Part shown: one piece after another, positions 42,888 through 56,113 of the stretch | Numbering within the stretch: position 1 is the first letter of the stretch | Layout of the letters: each line of letters starts with the position of its first letter | NCBI RefSeq assembly: GCF_009389715.1 | Contig: NW_024067998.1 | Coordinates: forward strand, 62,001 to 126,000 | Direction: 5' to 3' | Length of the DNA stretch: 64,000 nucleotides | From: Phoenix dactylifera | Lineage: Eukaryota; Streptophyta; Magnoliopsida; Arecales; Arecaceae | Program-made: the position numbers and the translations under genes | Notes under the pieces: generated by a model | Databases searched by the model: none | What the model was told of the DNA's origin: nothing | What the model saw: only the letters and a program-made list of their open reading frames with translations

Positions 42888-45800
42888 ATGGAGATACCTT
42901 CGAACGACCTGGATCGGCTCGTCTTCTTCGAGCACGCCCGCAAGGCCGCCGAGGCGGCCTACGCCAAGAACCCCCTCGATGCTGACGTAGGTTCTTCCTA
43001 GCTATGGTTCCAATTTGTTTTTCTTTTCTGGAATAGTATCTTGGGTTCTACCGGCGATTTGAGCACTGGAAACCCTAATCACTGGATGAATTGTACCAAA
43101 TTAGCTTTTCTTATTCCTTTTCCTTTTTGTTATGGTATATCTAGGACGTATTTATTGCTGAAACCTGATCTATGTAATATATTTTTCGTTTTGAAGAATT
43201 TGACAAGGTGGGGAGGAGCGCTGCTCGAGCTATCACAGTTTCAAACTGGAGCTGACAGCATAAAAATGGTTAAAGGTACTGTTGATTTGCATAGGTCTAA
43301 TTTGGTATTTCTTTTCCTGTTTTTGTCTCCAAACTTCAAGAAGAAAATGAACTAGACTGCACAATATGAATGATGAATCCCTATTGTTTGTTAAATTGTT
43401 TGTAACATCTTTAGAGCTTTTGAAAGCAAAGATTTGTTGCTTACAAAAAAATAGTGAAACAAAAGTGACGAACAGCAGATGTTTTGCACAAATGTTGGAT
43501 TCAACATCAGTCTATATTTGCTATTTCACTAAATTGGGGAGGACCCCCCCCCCCCCCCAACCCTACAAAAAAAAAAAAAAAAAAAAAACAACGATGCCAA
43601 ACAGGCCCTCAAAAATCTCCTTTTATGTGGAAATTTTATTGTTAGAATGTGGGTATTTATTTATTTGATGGGCCAAAGCTTCATCTTGTTGATGTGGAGG
43701 TATCATAATCTATTTATTTTCTTTATAGTTTTCTTTTTAAATGTTTTTATGAGCTTCACAGATGCTGTATCGAGACTGGAGGAAGCCTTGGAGGTGAATC
43801 CTAGAAAGCATGATACTCTATGGTGCTTAGGAAATGCCCATACATCTCATGCATTCTACACTCCTGATAACGAGCAAGCAACAGTTTATTTTGCAAAGGC
43901 AACTCAGTGTTTCCAGCAGGCAGTGGAGGAGGTATCTGAGTTGTATTGATTATTACGCATTTTCTACATTGTTATATTTGTCAAGTGGAGGAAATGATGT
44001 TTGGGTTGCTTGTAGGATCCTGGAAATGAGCTATATCTCAAGTCTTTGGATTTATCAGCAAAGGTATATTGCAATTATTTATGTATATCCAGCTCAATTT
44101 TTAAAGCTATGACAATGTAGATTGGTTTTGGAGGATCATTTTTTGCCTGCTCGTTGCTGTTTCTTTTTTGTTGGTCATGTTTAGGATATCACATCAGGAA
44201 GTTTTACTATTATTGAAAGCTTGTTTATTTTGTCTTTTTATGGTTTTTAAATCATCTTGAGGGTATACTAGTATTGGGGGACTTATGTGTTCTGAGATGG
44301 TTTAAGTAATTGGAATGATATGCTGATGTTTCTGGAATGAGTGGACTCTTTGTTTGCAATAGTTTTGGTTAACCTATTTCGGCATGGGTTATACTGCTAA
44401 GAAAAGACAATGAACTTAATGATATCTAAGTTCTTGGAGGTGCTGTCTGGTTGTCATGGTTGTTTATTGGAGCCTGAAAGTTGTTTACTCAGGTACCTTA
44501 TTTCATTTATTACTGTATTATGCTATCTCTGTGTTTGTTATCAGTAGGTAATGGCATGGATGTTTATTCCTATGCGTTAGCAAAAAGGAATAGTTTTAAA
44601 TGTATTTGTTAAAGATTCAGGCTTAGATCACTTTTAAATCAGTTTATGTAGGAACATGATATACAGCAATTGAATGAATGAATATTTAAGGTAAACTGAA
44701 AATTGCAAGGAAGAGACATGCTAAAGTCAGATTGTGCCTATAATTTCGTACAAGTGGAAAATTATATAAAAAATTCATGCAATCATCCACTAATGATACA
44801 AGCAAATTACAATAATAACAATTTGACTGAGAAAGTCTTGGGAGAACCCTTTTTGGTTCTTTTGTTTTTTCCTGCCTAGGTTTTTAGATATGGTGATGGG
44901 GACATCAGAGCTTTCATTCAGATGATCCTGAGCCCCCAGATTGAGTCAGACCCGGATTGGGTCTATTTGAGTCCGACTCATTTTCTTTTATTACATTATT
45001 TGCTTTTATCTTAATCAAGTCAATTTGGTCAGTTGTTTTGTTGTTAGATTAGTCAATTAGGTTTATGTAATTGGGTCAATTTAGTGGACCAATTTTAGTA
45101 AGGGACTAATTGATGTAAGGGTCCAAATTTAGTCAGTGTCAATTGATTGATTTGGTCAATTGATTACTTGATTTGGTCAAGATGTAAGGTCTATATAAAT
45201 ACCACCCCTCTCATGTATGTGGCAATTGATGATCGAATAAAAAAATCCTAGTCTCCTTGTTATTCTTCTTCTTCCTCCTCTTCTCTTCTTCCTGCATCTC
45301 TATAACCTCTTCTTCGTTCTCCTTCCTTCTTATTCCTCTTTCTCCTCTTCTCCTGCAATGGTCTGCCATCATATGGGCTCTTGGTTTTGGTGGCAAAGAC
45401 ACTCACCACAGACAATGTCTTCCTTCTTGCCAAATCTGTGTGTCCACCTCTTTTTTATCTTAGCTAAAATGTATTTTGTGCTTGTTGCATATTTGCTTGG
45501 GATGCTAGAAGGCCTTTGTGTTCTTGAGGAAATTTCATTGTTCTGCCACTTCGGTTAGGACATCAATGTGGGTATATGAGGCTATGCTTTGGGCGCAGCA
45601 ATCTTTCTGTGTTAACTAATTAAGGCCTATTTAGAAACCAGCAAGTTGTGGGCATTATTTCAACTCACTGGCCGTGAGAGTGATTTACTTGTATTAATCG
45701 ATCTGACCTTGTTTGATCTGATATTCATGTCAAGCACCTAGTTGACATTATCTACTCATCATAGGCCTATTTCTTGTAATATATTAACTAATTCATGAAT

Positions 45801-48800
45801 CCGTAAAGTTAGGATTTAATAAGATATTCTGGCTTTTTGGATAACCTTTTTGTCATTGTACAATCAGAGTAATATATCAATATACGTATGTATGGTTTTT
45901 TTGCCTGCATATTGGACTTGGACATTCATACATTAGGAGAGAAATTTAGTAACTGTGTGCTGTTCATGAGAAATAAATAACTACATGCTGAAAGCATAAA
46001 AGCATGAGTTTACACTATATAACTATGACATAGTGAGCGATCAAAACTTAGTTATTTGCTTTGACTATATAACTATGACATAGTGAGCGATCAAAACTTA
46101 GTTATTTATTTCTCACTATGACATAGTGAGAAATAAATAACTACATGCTTTGACTGTGATACTATTTGCTTTTCTGTTGACAATGATTTTCTGGTGTAAC
46201 AGGGATCATTAAGGATCTAGGCTAATTGCTCTGGTAATTAATGCACAGTCAACATTTTTGTTTGAGCAATACACATTCAACTCTTAAAAGGTATTAAAAG
46301 CGCTTTTGAGTTATGTAACCTTGAAATCAGCAAAAAAAAAAGAATCTGGATGTTAGTGTTGTAGGTTCAACTTTTTGCAAAGTGGATTTGTGATAGGTTG
46401 CAACTTGTATATACAGCTTCCAAGACGAGTTATAATGAAAGTGTAAGACTTGTATATTTATTGGTTGAAGCGAAAGTTCAGGCAAGGCATCAAGTGGGAT
46501 AATTCAGTTTAAAACCCATGGAAGTGTGGGAACCTAGATGATGAGGTGTCCATAGTCATCTCAGAGAATTGTCTTTAGGTCCAACTTTTCTTGATGTATC
46601 TCTCTCTTTTGGAATCGGACATTTTTGGCCTGGCTTGACCAGCCCAGTTTTGTGCTATCCTGGGTAGACATTTCAGGTTGGAAAGGTCAAGCTGGATCCA
46701 GCTTTTTGGGTTTGGTTGGCATTTAGGCAAGCTTAGGTTTGATCAAAGTAAGCTTGGCCTAACCTAACACAACCTCACATTGTTATCATACAGTAATTCT
46801 AAACTACATTTTTGTTGTTATGGTTTTAATCCCCAATTTTTGTTCCACTCCTGCTCCTAAATTAGAAGTTCTCTATGGCTTTTTCACTTTCCTCTCCCTT
46901 TTCCGCCACCACCTCTAGGGCTTGTTTGGATACCTAGAATTTATAATCTTATGATAAAATTCATGATGGGATTTGGGTTTTGATCCAATAGCATTCATGA
47001 AATCTTGTTGAAGGCAAATTTTTTTGCATCATTGATCCTATCCTATGTTTGGATAGAGGGCAAAACTAGCAACCCCCCTCTTTCCCCCTTCTAGGATTAC
47101 ATTTGAGTTAAGCTAACAATCATTGATGTTAAGCAATGATTCAAATTAATGCAACAAAATAATTCGGAAGAATGCATGAACTGCTGTAGAGGAGAAAGGA
47201 TGGATCACCTGTCAATCTTGGACCAAGAAAACAATGCCAAAAGAATAGGATATGTGGTCGAGGGGATAGAAAAAGCTACCGATCGGTACAAAAGCTATCT
47301 CCGTCACTCTACGCTCATTGAGGAGATGGTGATAGAAAAAAAGAGGAGGGGGCGAACGAAAGAGATATGTGGCCGGGGGGAGGAGAGAGAGTGCATGCAT
47401 TGAAATTCTTTCTATTGGAGGTTCAAGAATCTATGATAGGAAGGACATAAGGCTAAGAAAGAATGCAAGGAAGTCCATTAGTTAAGGTGGTGATCTCATC
47501 TTGTCTTGCTTGCTAGGAGAGAGGAAGCATCCGGACCACCTTTTCAAGCTAGATAGCGAGCGGTCACTCAGCAATGATACCGTCAGTTGGGAATAAGTAC
47601 CTACCCCTTATAGAAATCGAACCTGTGTCTTCAACATGAAATGACAATGTTCTAACCAATGGACGAAAGGGACACAAGCAATTCTTTATATACCTTAGCT
47701 CCAAGAATAGATGTGGTTTGTTTTGTTTCTATACGAAATTCGACGATTTTTTTTTTGTGTTCATGTTGGCAATTTCTGATGTGAATTTGGCGAGTCATCC
47801 CCCATTCTGACCTAGTGACACATCAACCATGCACCTTCCTTTTCTCTAATCATAAAGCCTCCTGATCCCTTTATTTGTCTTTCATCCCCAACAATCATCA
47901 TAGGGTTGCCAAAGTTAACAAACGAACCAGTCCAAGCACGTTTAGTCACAAACATAGGACAAAAGCCCCAACCAAGCCCTTGGAACAATCCTCACCGGGT
48001 CATCAAAATCAACCAACAAACATGCAACAAAAATCACAAGAACAAGGAGCATACAAATGATCAAGCACAAAATCAATCAAAACACTCAACCATTTATTGA
48101 AGGAGCATGGGAGCAATGGCAACCACAAGGGGAGTAGCCAATCGAAGTGCAGACACTCAACCATTCAACTGCACTTCTTCCAACAGCTTTAGAACACCTC
48201 AACAAAACTACTAAGGATCAAGCAGAAGACCAATCTAAGCACTTGTTAGTAGCATCGAAGCAATGGCAACTCCAATGGAAGCAACCAAGCAAAATGTCAA
48301 CCACTCAACCATTGAGCCATTTTGATCAAGCAAATGCAAGAACGCCTCAACAAAACCATAGTACCAGCAGAAACACCATGAAGAGGACGACCCTATCAGA
48401 TTGAACCATTCATGTTGCTTACTGACTCGTACTCTTACCAATGCTAGCAAAGTTCGAGATCAAGTGGAGAAAAGGAAGAGGTAGAGTAGGGGCCTTGGCA
48501 TGCATCCAACTGAGGAGGGCGAGGCGTTGTGAGGGGGGTAGAGAAGGGATTGATTAGCAACCTAGCCGTGAGATAGAGAGAGGGAGGTGAGATGGGGGTG
48601 GCGAAGAGAAAGGGGTCTTACTTTTTGGATGACAAGATCGGAGGTCGGACTCTGCAGTTGGAGGACAGAGGAGGTAACCAAAGATGGCAAGTGGAGGTTG
48701 GAGGTGGCAGTGAGAGGTTGTGGTTGTAGGTGCTGGCCAATGGGTACCACGAGAGAATAGGTGGTGAAGAAGCAGAGCCCGATGACCATATGATAAAAAT

Positions 48801-51800
48801 AACATCCTCCTGACCACTTTATTTTTATCCTATAGGATACACTTATTCCTGCAGATCAGCTATCCCTAGGATTAGTCACCCAAACACCTATTCCTAACTT
48901 GTGCTCATTTTTTACCCTGGGATTTTAATCCTTTAGGATTGGCCTAGATTCTGCTCTATCTGAACAGGCCCTTATTCTATCCAGCACAAGCACTGACCTG
49001 CCAAGGCTTTGACCTTTTGATTGCTAGTCAAGTCTGACCGAACCCTCTTCTTCTCTACTCCATGATACCTTCTTAGCTGTCTCTCTTACTTCTATTCTAG
49101 TAATTCTATGTGGTCCAAGATGGAGCTAGGATTAAGTTTCGAGGATTCTCCAGCATGCTATTCATTGTGGTGCGCAATGCTGCCAAAAAGACAATTTGAG
49201 GGCTCGGCTTATGATTTGGCATGGGATCAGGGTTTGGTCATGGACAGATGGAAGTAGAAGAAGAGGAGGAGATGAGAGGAAAGAACAAGAGATGGAAGAG
49301 AGGAGCATGGGCATGTGGTAGGGTTTGTTGGTTCAGGTCCAGGCCTTATCGCTGGCTCTCAGGTTTCAGATTTAGGGACCAAGATCTGGCTCTGGCCAGA
49401 TCTATTTTTCTTAATGCTGGGTTGTAACCTGGCATTGCCCTAGTCCGGCTTGGCAAATGCCAAGGTTCTACTCTGCAATTTTATGTGTTTTCTGTGTAGA
49501 AGCACAAAGTGCTTCTGATCATTTCCATTTTATTTCATTCTTGTCTTTGACTGGCAATGCAGTAGTTGATGTTTTCTCTTGATTTTGTATGTGAATCTAA
49601 CTCTGTATGGTTTTGAGAGTTTCCAACATGCTGCATTACATATACTGTAATTTAACTAATGATGCCTTCTGTCTTGCCCACCTAGCTACTCCGAAAATTT
49701 GGGAGTTTAGTAGTTTATTGTTAACATGCCTTATTTCTGCCACAGGCCTCTGTCAATTGTAATTTCAAATGTGTAACATACATATTTGCCTCAGGCACCT
49801 GAGTTGCACTTGGAGATTCAGAGGCAGTTGGCAAGTCAACAGACTTCAGCAGGAGCATCTTCAACTTCAAACGTGAAGGTAATATATTTGTACTCTTGTT
49901 CTCAAAGGTAGCTAGAATAACTTGCAATCTATGAGCTTTAACATTTCCTTTGCGCCTTAAATAAACATGTGAAAGTAAACTCTTTGTCTTCTGCTCATTG
50001 ATAACCTTACTATTTCCCATGGTTGGTCGACTAATGATCGTCTAGTACTTCCAAACTGTGTTTTTTAACATTAATTCACTGTTTAGGGAATTTCTTTGCC
50101 AATCCTAATGGAAAAAAGAATGTCTATGACAAATTGCCTATGAGCTTAGTCCTCTTGTTTCCAAAATTATTGACTACCCAAATCTCTTTTTCTTGTAAAG
50201 TTAAGAGTAATGTTACCGATACATGTTGAATCTTAGTATGTTATGTGTATTATTTTTTGGTTTCTTTTCGTCGGTGCTAATAACTTAAAGTACAAATAAG
50301 ATTGTAAATTTTCCTTTTTTTTATTTCTAAGCTTCTAAGTCGCACTTCTTTTTTGATAAATGTAGACTCTGTGTTTTGTGAATATATGCTTAAACTTAAT
50401 AGTTTGTCAATCTCTTTGTATTTAGCTTCATTGGTGAAATAACTAAAGTATATTTATTCCTTAAAGTAAAACTTCTAGACTACAATGTGCAATGCTATGG
50501 TTCTAGTACAAGGAAAAAATATACAACGGCACACTTCGAGACTGGATTTTATTTAGGGAAAATTATAGTTTCAGCCCCTCAAGTTTGGGTGATTCCCACA
50601 CACAATCTCCTAATTTTTAAAAATTTTCAAAGTGGCCCTTCAAGTTTGCAAAATGTTCCAAAGTGGTCTTATTGTTCATCTCCGTTAACAGACTGGTGGC
50701 ATCTGACCATCACATGATAGCATAATATTGTTTTGGGACAAAAATGCCCTTGGTATCTGTTTGGGTTGGTGTCTTGGCATCAAGGATACTATGAATCATG
50801 TGAGGTCATGTGATTTGTATCTAAATAATAGGGACTGCTCTGCTGCATCCAGAGAAACTCCAAGTGAAAGGGGGAGGGAGAGGGAGAGAGAGACCATGAG
50901 GGTGTGAGAGAAAAGGCTTACTATTCTTGGATCGTGGATAATTCTTGCATGGTGATCTTCACATTCTCCTTTCAATTGAAGTCTCTCCCACTTGACCACC
51001 TAAGAGGAATTTTATATTTTTTTTGGTGCCGGAATCAAACAGCCTCTATCCCTTGCAAACTCTCGAGCAAATAGATGCTCATATTCAATTGGGGTGTCAT
51101 GATCTCCCAAATTCAACCTCTACAAATATTGTAGTAACATGGGACATAGTTCTCATACTCTTGGTGGGCAGAATCCAACACTCAATCTTGCTTTGTCAAG
51201 TGACATTTCACCAATATCCAAAAAGTTGGCTGCAGTGCAGTTGACAATGGCAGCAATCACATCAGGGAGGAGCTTGGAGGTGAGATTGGGGATGCCGGTG
51301 AGTGTCGAGACGTACGGGTCAGGGCAGATGGTGCCATTGCAATATTGAGCAACGACTTAAAGGTGGGTGTGGATGTGGAAATGGTGCTGGTGGCAGCCAT
51401 TGGCTGAGAGTTCTTGTCCTATGGCAACTATTAGTGGTAGTATAAAAAGAGTGGAGATGGGAAGTATGGTGAACAAGAAGTTGGTTCTTTTACTTAGCGT
51501 TAACAAGGTCACATGAATAGAGCAGGAGATGGAGAGTGATGGGTGTAGAGAGCTCTTAGTTCTTAGCTAGCTCTTTGGACGAATATTATTGTGTGTCTCA
51601 GTATGGGTGAGGGATTGGGTATACAGGTTGTGTTGATGGGAGGGTAATGGTGAGAAACTATGACAATGTCGGGGGTGTGGGATTTGTGTTATTTTGAGGG
51701 TGGGAGAAGTTGATGAATGAGAGGCTATAGGACTGAGTTCATGTGCGTGGTGACGAGATTATATTTTTGAGATTAAAAAAATGGGGTGGAGTTGATAGAT

Positions 51801-54800
51801 TGAGTTGACTGAGATGTTGAGAGGCTAACCAGGTGGTGGAGAGATAAGAGAAAAGGGGGTATGGAGAGATGGGTTTTGTTGGCCATGCCCCCATCTACCT
51901 CGTTCCACAGCAAATGAGGGGAAAGGCAGCTTTTTGAAGGGGAATCCTCCTACCTCGGTTCCGGTTCAGTGAAATGCAGAGCAATACATTAAAGGTCCTA
52001 TTTTCTACTTGCCAACAGAGCCCAACTTTTCATTCAAGACACCACATGAACGCAAAAATGAAGATAGTAAAAAAGGAAAGGAGGAATCTTTATCTGAGAA
52101 TTTGAAAAAACATTGAAGCAGTACCAGAAAAATCCTAGCTTTCTTAGGTTGGGATCTCGGGAGCTCGCTCGACGGAGTCATTCCACCATTACCATGAGTA
52201 AAAATACTTGGATTTTGCTTTGTCTTCTCCCAGATTAAATTCACTATCATGTTCTTCTTGTTTCTTCTTTTTTTCTTCGTCCACTTTGTCTTCTTCTTCT
52301 ACTCTCTTAACAAATGTGGAAGAGAGGAGGACTGGAGAGGAGGCAGCATTTCGCCAGATAATTGCTGAGGAGGGAGGATGGGAGCGGAGGGTCGGAACAT
52401 AATGGTTGACATTGGGGAGGAAGCAGAAAAGACATTTGAAGATGTTTGAAGAGGGTGAGGGCATTTTGGACTTTTGAAATGACAGGCTAACGGCATTGGC
52501 TAGTTGGCGAGTCGAAGGACCACTTTGGAACACTTAGGAAATTTGAACGGATACATTGAAAAATTTTAAAGATGAGGGTGTGTGTGTGAGAATCACCCAA
52601 ACTTGAGGGGTGAAACTGTAATTTCTCTTTTTATTTATTTGGTTGGGTAACGTTATGTCTCAGATAGGTAGCCTTGTTGGCATTAGCCTAAACTAGTGCT
52701 GGGAGCACAAGATGCTTGTGAGAGGAAGATGGATGCTGTAATCCTTTTAATTAATTTTCTTTATTTATTTACTTAGCTTAATAAGTAAACACCTACTTTT
52801 GACAGGCCATTTCTCTTGCTTCCTTACCTTAAAGGACCAACTAACAGGGATTATTAATTAAATATGGGCTTATTTATAGACGTGCGGACTGGGGGCATGC
52901 AGTCCATCATCAAGGTCGTAGGAGTTTGCATTATAATAGTTCACATTTTTAACTAGAATCACTTCATTTACAAATGTTAACAGTTTAAAATATCATGGTC
53001 TAATGATAAACATAGTCTCAGCTGGAACACATAATTGAATTTTTCCATTTATATAGAGAATCCTCAATCCTAATAGCTATCATGGGCTCCAATATCATTC
53101 TGCTGTAAAACACATGCATTTGCATGTATAAGATACTTTGAGGCCATTGTAAAATGAAAGGGATGCAGATTCTGCAGGAAGACTTTTCTTAGTGGAGAGA
53201 ATGACCACCGCTTTGTAAAAGATTGGCAGAGCCAGGGGCCTGGAGGCTGTTGAACGTTAGGATGGGGATGGTAGGACATAATTGAAGGGCCTGACATGTA
53301 ATTAAGGTTTTTCAGTAATATGTCATTTTGACTTTATTTATCAGAATTATGGTGTTGACATGTTTTAGATGTATCTTCAGCATGGTTCGTTAAGGTAGCT
53401 AATTGTTTTAGGCTTGTAGTGTCATAGGCTTGAGAAGCTGAGGTGGAGGCCAACAACAATTGGATGGAGAGGCTAGGTTAACTTGCTGCATGGTCAGCTA
53501 GACTGGTTTATACTTTATAGTGTGAAATTTATTTGAGTTTCAACTTCGGTGGAATATATCTGTACTTTAGGTTGGTTAAACTAAATTTAGATTCATGCTT
53601 CGGCATTTGTTGAAGTAGTATAGTTTTTCCTGGGATGAAGATTATTGTCTTACTACCAAAAAGATGAATAAGTCTATTGAATTGCAAGTTTCTTTGGAGC
53701 CGGAGTTGATCTCTGTTTCAAATGAGTAAAACAAATGCAATATACTCTCTTTATTTAACATGAACTAGAAGCAGTTCATTTTAGTTATTTTCTTGGATAT
53801 TGCTTGAAAGTAAATTTACTGCAAGGAAACTGAAAATCAACCATATTTGTCATAAGAGTCATGTAATTTGTTTAGATCAAGTAATCTTATGAATCAGGTC
53901 TCCTGCTAGGTTCAACTTTTAGCTACTTAAAGGTTACTTTTTCTATTATTCTGTGATTGCTTGGCATCATAGGTAACACAAAGATTACATATGTTCTCCA
54001 GTCACCTAGGCACCTAGGCAAACCCCCTGGGTGCCAAGGCGACCACCTCTTGAACGGCATGATTTGTGGCTGCTCACCCAGCCAATTTGGCATTGCCTAG
54101 GCAGCATCGCCCACTCTACCTATTTCAGATGGGTGCTTGCCTGGCTCAGCCCAGTTGAATTAGGCCAAGTTAAATATAATTGAAATGTGTTTGGACCATG
54201 GCTGGGGTCAAATCATGTAATGGAAAAAAAGGAAAAGAGCGAAGAGCCCGGACTTGTGTTTCTTCACTCTCCCATCCCTTCACTATGGCATGAATGGATA
54301 CTTCTCATCGCCACCTACTCATTCGCATCTTGGTGGTTGGCGGCTGGCCGGTGAGGCTTCTAGGATGCAGTTGACCGTTGGGGCTCTGAGTGAGTGATCT
54401 CCCTTCATTCTTTCTCCTTCTCCCTTGTATTCTTTTTTCCCCTTCTTTGTTTCTTCTTTTTTCCCCTTCCTTTTCTGTCTCCTCTTTCTCCATCGCCAGC
54501 TTGCTAGCAAGTGGCAAGGCTTCCATGGCTGGCCAGCACGGCCTGTTTGACATTGTTGCTGTTTTGATGTTTTTGTTTCTTTCACGTGGAAGTTAGTATT
54601 TGCTCAGACTTCTGCTATTCCTTGTTTCATTCACACTCTTTTCTGAAATTAATAAATCTTTGCTTCCAAATTGCAGGGTCCTTCCTGGTGGTTGGGTTTT
54701 TGAATGTTATTATGACTTTTATTCTTTTGTTGTGTTGTTCTGTTCTTTGTATTAGGAAAATCAGGAAAACGAGAAGTCGATCGTTTTTTTTTTCTACTGT

Positions 54801-56113
54801 ATTTCTCTTGTATTATGCTCAGTTTTTATTTTTTCAATATTGTAGTCATACCGGTGATTTTACTATTATCATAATAATAAGTACTAAGTAGTACATCATG
54901 TATAATTGAATCCACATCCACTTCGAATAGAGAATGTGTGCTCCACCATTTGATCTATGACGTGAATGGTGTTATATATTTGTATTCGATGAGTTTAGAT
55001 CAAACAATAATTGTTATAGACTTGGAAGTAATGTATTCTTAATAGAACTCATGTGTTAATTATTACCAATTTTATTTGTGTCGTGATATCGATAGTCTAT
55101 TGAGAACAATGCTGGAAATAAATCAAATATATGAAATAAATTATTTTATTAACTTTTTACAATTTTTTTGCACCTGGGCAATCATCTAATTGCCTAGGCT
55201 ATGGCTAGGCTATAGGAAGGTCCTTCGCCCAGGGCTGCCTAGGCTATTTGACAACTATGATCTGAAGAGATACTTATTGAGATATACTTGTGCCTTTTGC
55301 ACGCTCATTGTACTTACTGTTAAGAGGTGGCAGCATTAGAGCCCAAAAACCTTACGCACATATGCAGATTTATTGCCCAATGGGTGCCATAGTGGCTCAT
55401 CTAGATCTATGCAACCCAAGCAGATTGGTATTCCGTTAAAGTATTTCAGTATAGAGGTTAGCAAGTCCTGCATTTACTCAAATTCTTAACTGATTGTCTA
55501 TTTTCAACTTCGTACATTTGGATTGTCGTAAGTTGCACACTTGTCTAATTTACCTTCTTGTTTGCATCCTTTTATTTTCCTTTTTTCTATGTTATAAAGT
55601 CCTTAATACTGTTTATTCTCGCCACATTTTAATAGGCTCTAATTTTGACATTACCTTGCCTGCGCTGTCATTGTGATGGACATTCAGCATTTTTTAGGTT
55701 GATATTGCTGTAACAAACCTCGTCAAGAGGAAAAAAGGGGCTTTTTGCTTTTTTCCTATTGTAATTTCCAAAGATGAATGATTTCCTTAAATTGGCATCC
55801 TTGTCTGAACAGTGCCTCATCACTTAAAAAGTTATTTAATATTTTACTTTATGGTACTTACATCATGTTGGTATTCTAATGTGTGTTAGGTCTTTGATGA
55901 TGCCCTTGTATCGTAGTCTATTTCTGGTATGTGGTCTGTGCAGGCTGTCTTCAACAACTGAGTCTTATTTTTCTGTTTCAGGTGTCCAAGAAAAAGAAAC
56001 AAAAAAGCAGTGACCTGAAGTATGACATACTTGGGTGGGTAATCCTGGCAGTTGGCATTGTAGCCTGGGTAGGGATGGCCAAGTCTCATGTTCCTCCCCC
56101 TCCTCCCAGGTGA
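42888..56113 (+). CDS. TOM20: TOM20, mitochondrial import receptor subunit (6 exons)
   Basis: TOM20 is the plant-type presequence receptor in the outer mitochondrial membrane. Six exons join in frame: 42888-42986, 43197-43275, 43762-43931, 44016-44063, 49795-49878 and 55982-56113, giving 203 residues, the normal family length. The N-terminus reads [19 protein letters not shown], followed by TPR-like helices ([55 protein letters not shown]). A basic linker [15 protein letters not shown] precedes a single C-terminal membrane helix, [19 protein letters not shown], and a Pro-rich end. A C-terminal anchor is the mark of the plant protein. ATG 42888 is in good context (GCCATGG). Introns 4 and 5 are 5.7 and 6.1 kb because of inserted repeats. 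Confidence 0.96.
43544..43588. repeat. C15 run followed by A22 run
   Basis: Fifteen C (43544-43558) and then, after AACCCTAC, twenty-two A (43567-43588), within TOM20 intron 2. Such runs are prone to assembly and length errors. Confidence 0.9.
44930..45430 (+). other. Promoter-like retroelement segment in TOM20 intron 4
   Basis: A stretch of TCAATT(G/T)GGTCA-like repeats is followed by a TATA motif (TCTATATAAATACC, about 45190) and, 40 bases on, an AATAAAAAAA motif, then a pyrimidine-rich leader. This compact arrangement resembles an LTR or short LTR-type element. Ends not found. Confidence 0.3.
45968..46157. repeat. Tandem duplication with a perfect palindrome
   Basis: A 50-bp unit starting ACTATATAACTATGACATAG at 46013 is repeated at 46063, almost identical. 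At 46101-46141 lies a palindrome with 20-bp perfect arms, GTTATTTATTTCTCACTATG, around a single A. The sequence AGAAATAAATAACTACATGC occurs on both sides (about 45969 and 46129). Confidence 0.9.
46918..48971. mobile_element. Candidate non-autonomous PIF-like element in TOM20 intron 4
   Basis: The left end GGGCTTGTTTGGATA and, on the minus strand, the right end GGGCCTGTTCAGATA form a short imperfect inverted repeat. Flanking triplets are CTA and TTA, close to the TWA target of PIF/Harbinger. No transposase is recognised in the 2.05 kb. A tRNA-derived SINE sits inside it. Confidence 0.4.
47580..47675 (-). mobile_element. tRNA-derived SINE fragment
   Basis: On the minus strand an A-box-like TTCGTCCATTGGTTAGAAC (complement of 47649-47667) is followed by a B box AGGTTCGATTTC (complement of 47613-47624). 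This is the internal Pol III promoter arrangement. It is inserted within the candidate PIF-like element, so it is probably younger than that element. Confidence 0.5.
49000..49700. other. Intron DNA, nothing recognised
   Basis: Part of TOM20 intron 4. The open frame at 49221-49427 is Glu/Arg-rich low-complexity sequence with no family features. Confidence 0.35.
50556..52628. mobile_element. Mutator-like element with long TIRs and 9-bp TSD
   Basis: Both ends share long inverted repeats of more than 100 bp. The left starts GGGAAAATTATAGTTTCAGC and the right, on the minus strand, AGAGAAATTACAGTTTCACC; both continue with CCCTCAAGTTTGGGTGATTC, an ACACACA block and TTCCAAAGTGGTC. The flanks carry a perfect 9-bp duplication TTTTATTTA (50547-50555 and 52629-52637). 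No transposase is recognised. An open minus-strand segment inside (51153-51356) may be captured host sequence. It lies in TOM20 intron 5. Confidence 0.85.
52640..53960. other. Intron DNA, nothing recognised
   Basis: Part of TOM20 intron 5; AT-rich, without clear element ends or coding sequence. Confidence 0.4.
53965..55262. mobile_element. GCCTAGGC-rich repeat element
   Basis: The left end (CATCATAGGTAACACA, then CACCTAGGCACCTAGGCAA) and, on the minus strand, the right end (ATCATAGTTGTCAAATAGCC, then TAGGCAGCCCTGGGCG) resemble each other. Both are dense in CCTAGGC, as in a widespread plant DNA repeat. There is no coding content. It lies in TOM20 intron 5. Confidence 0.35.
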
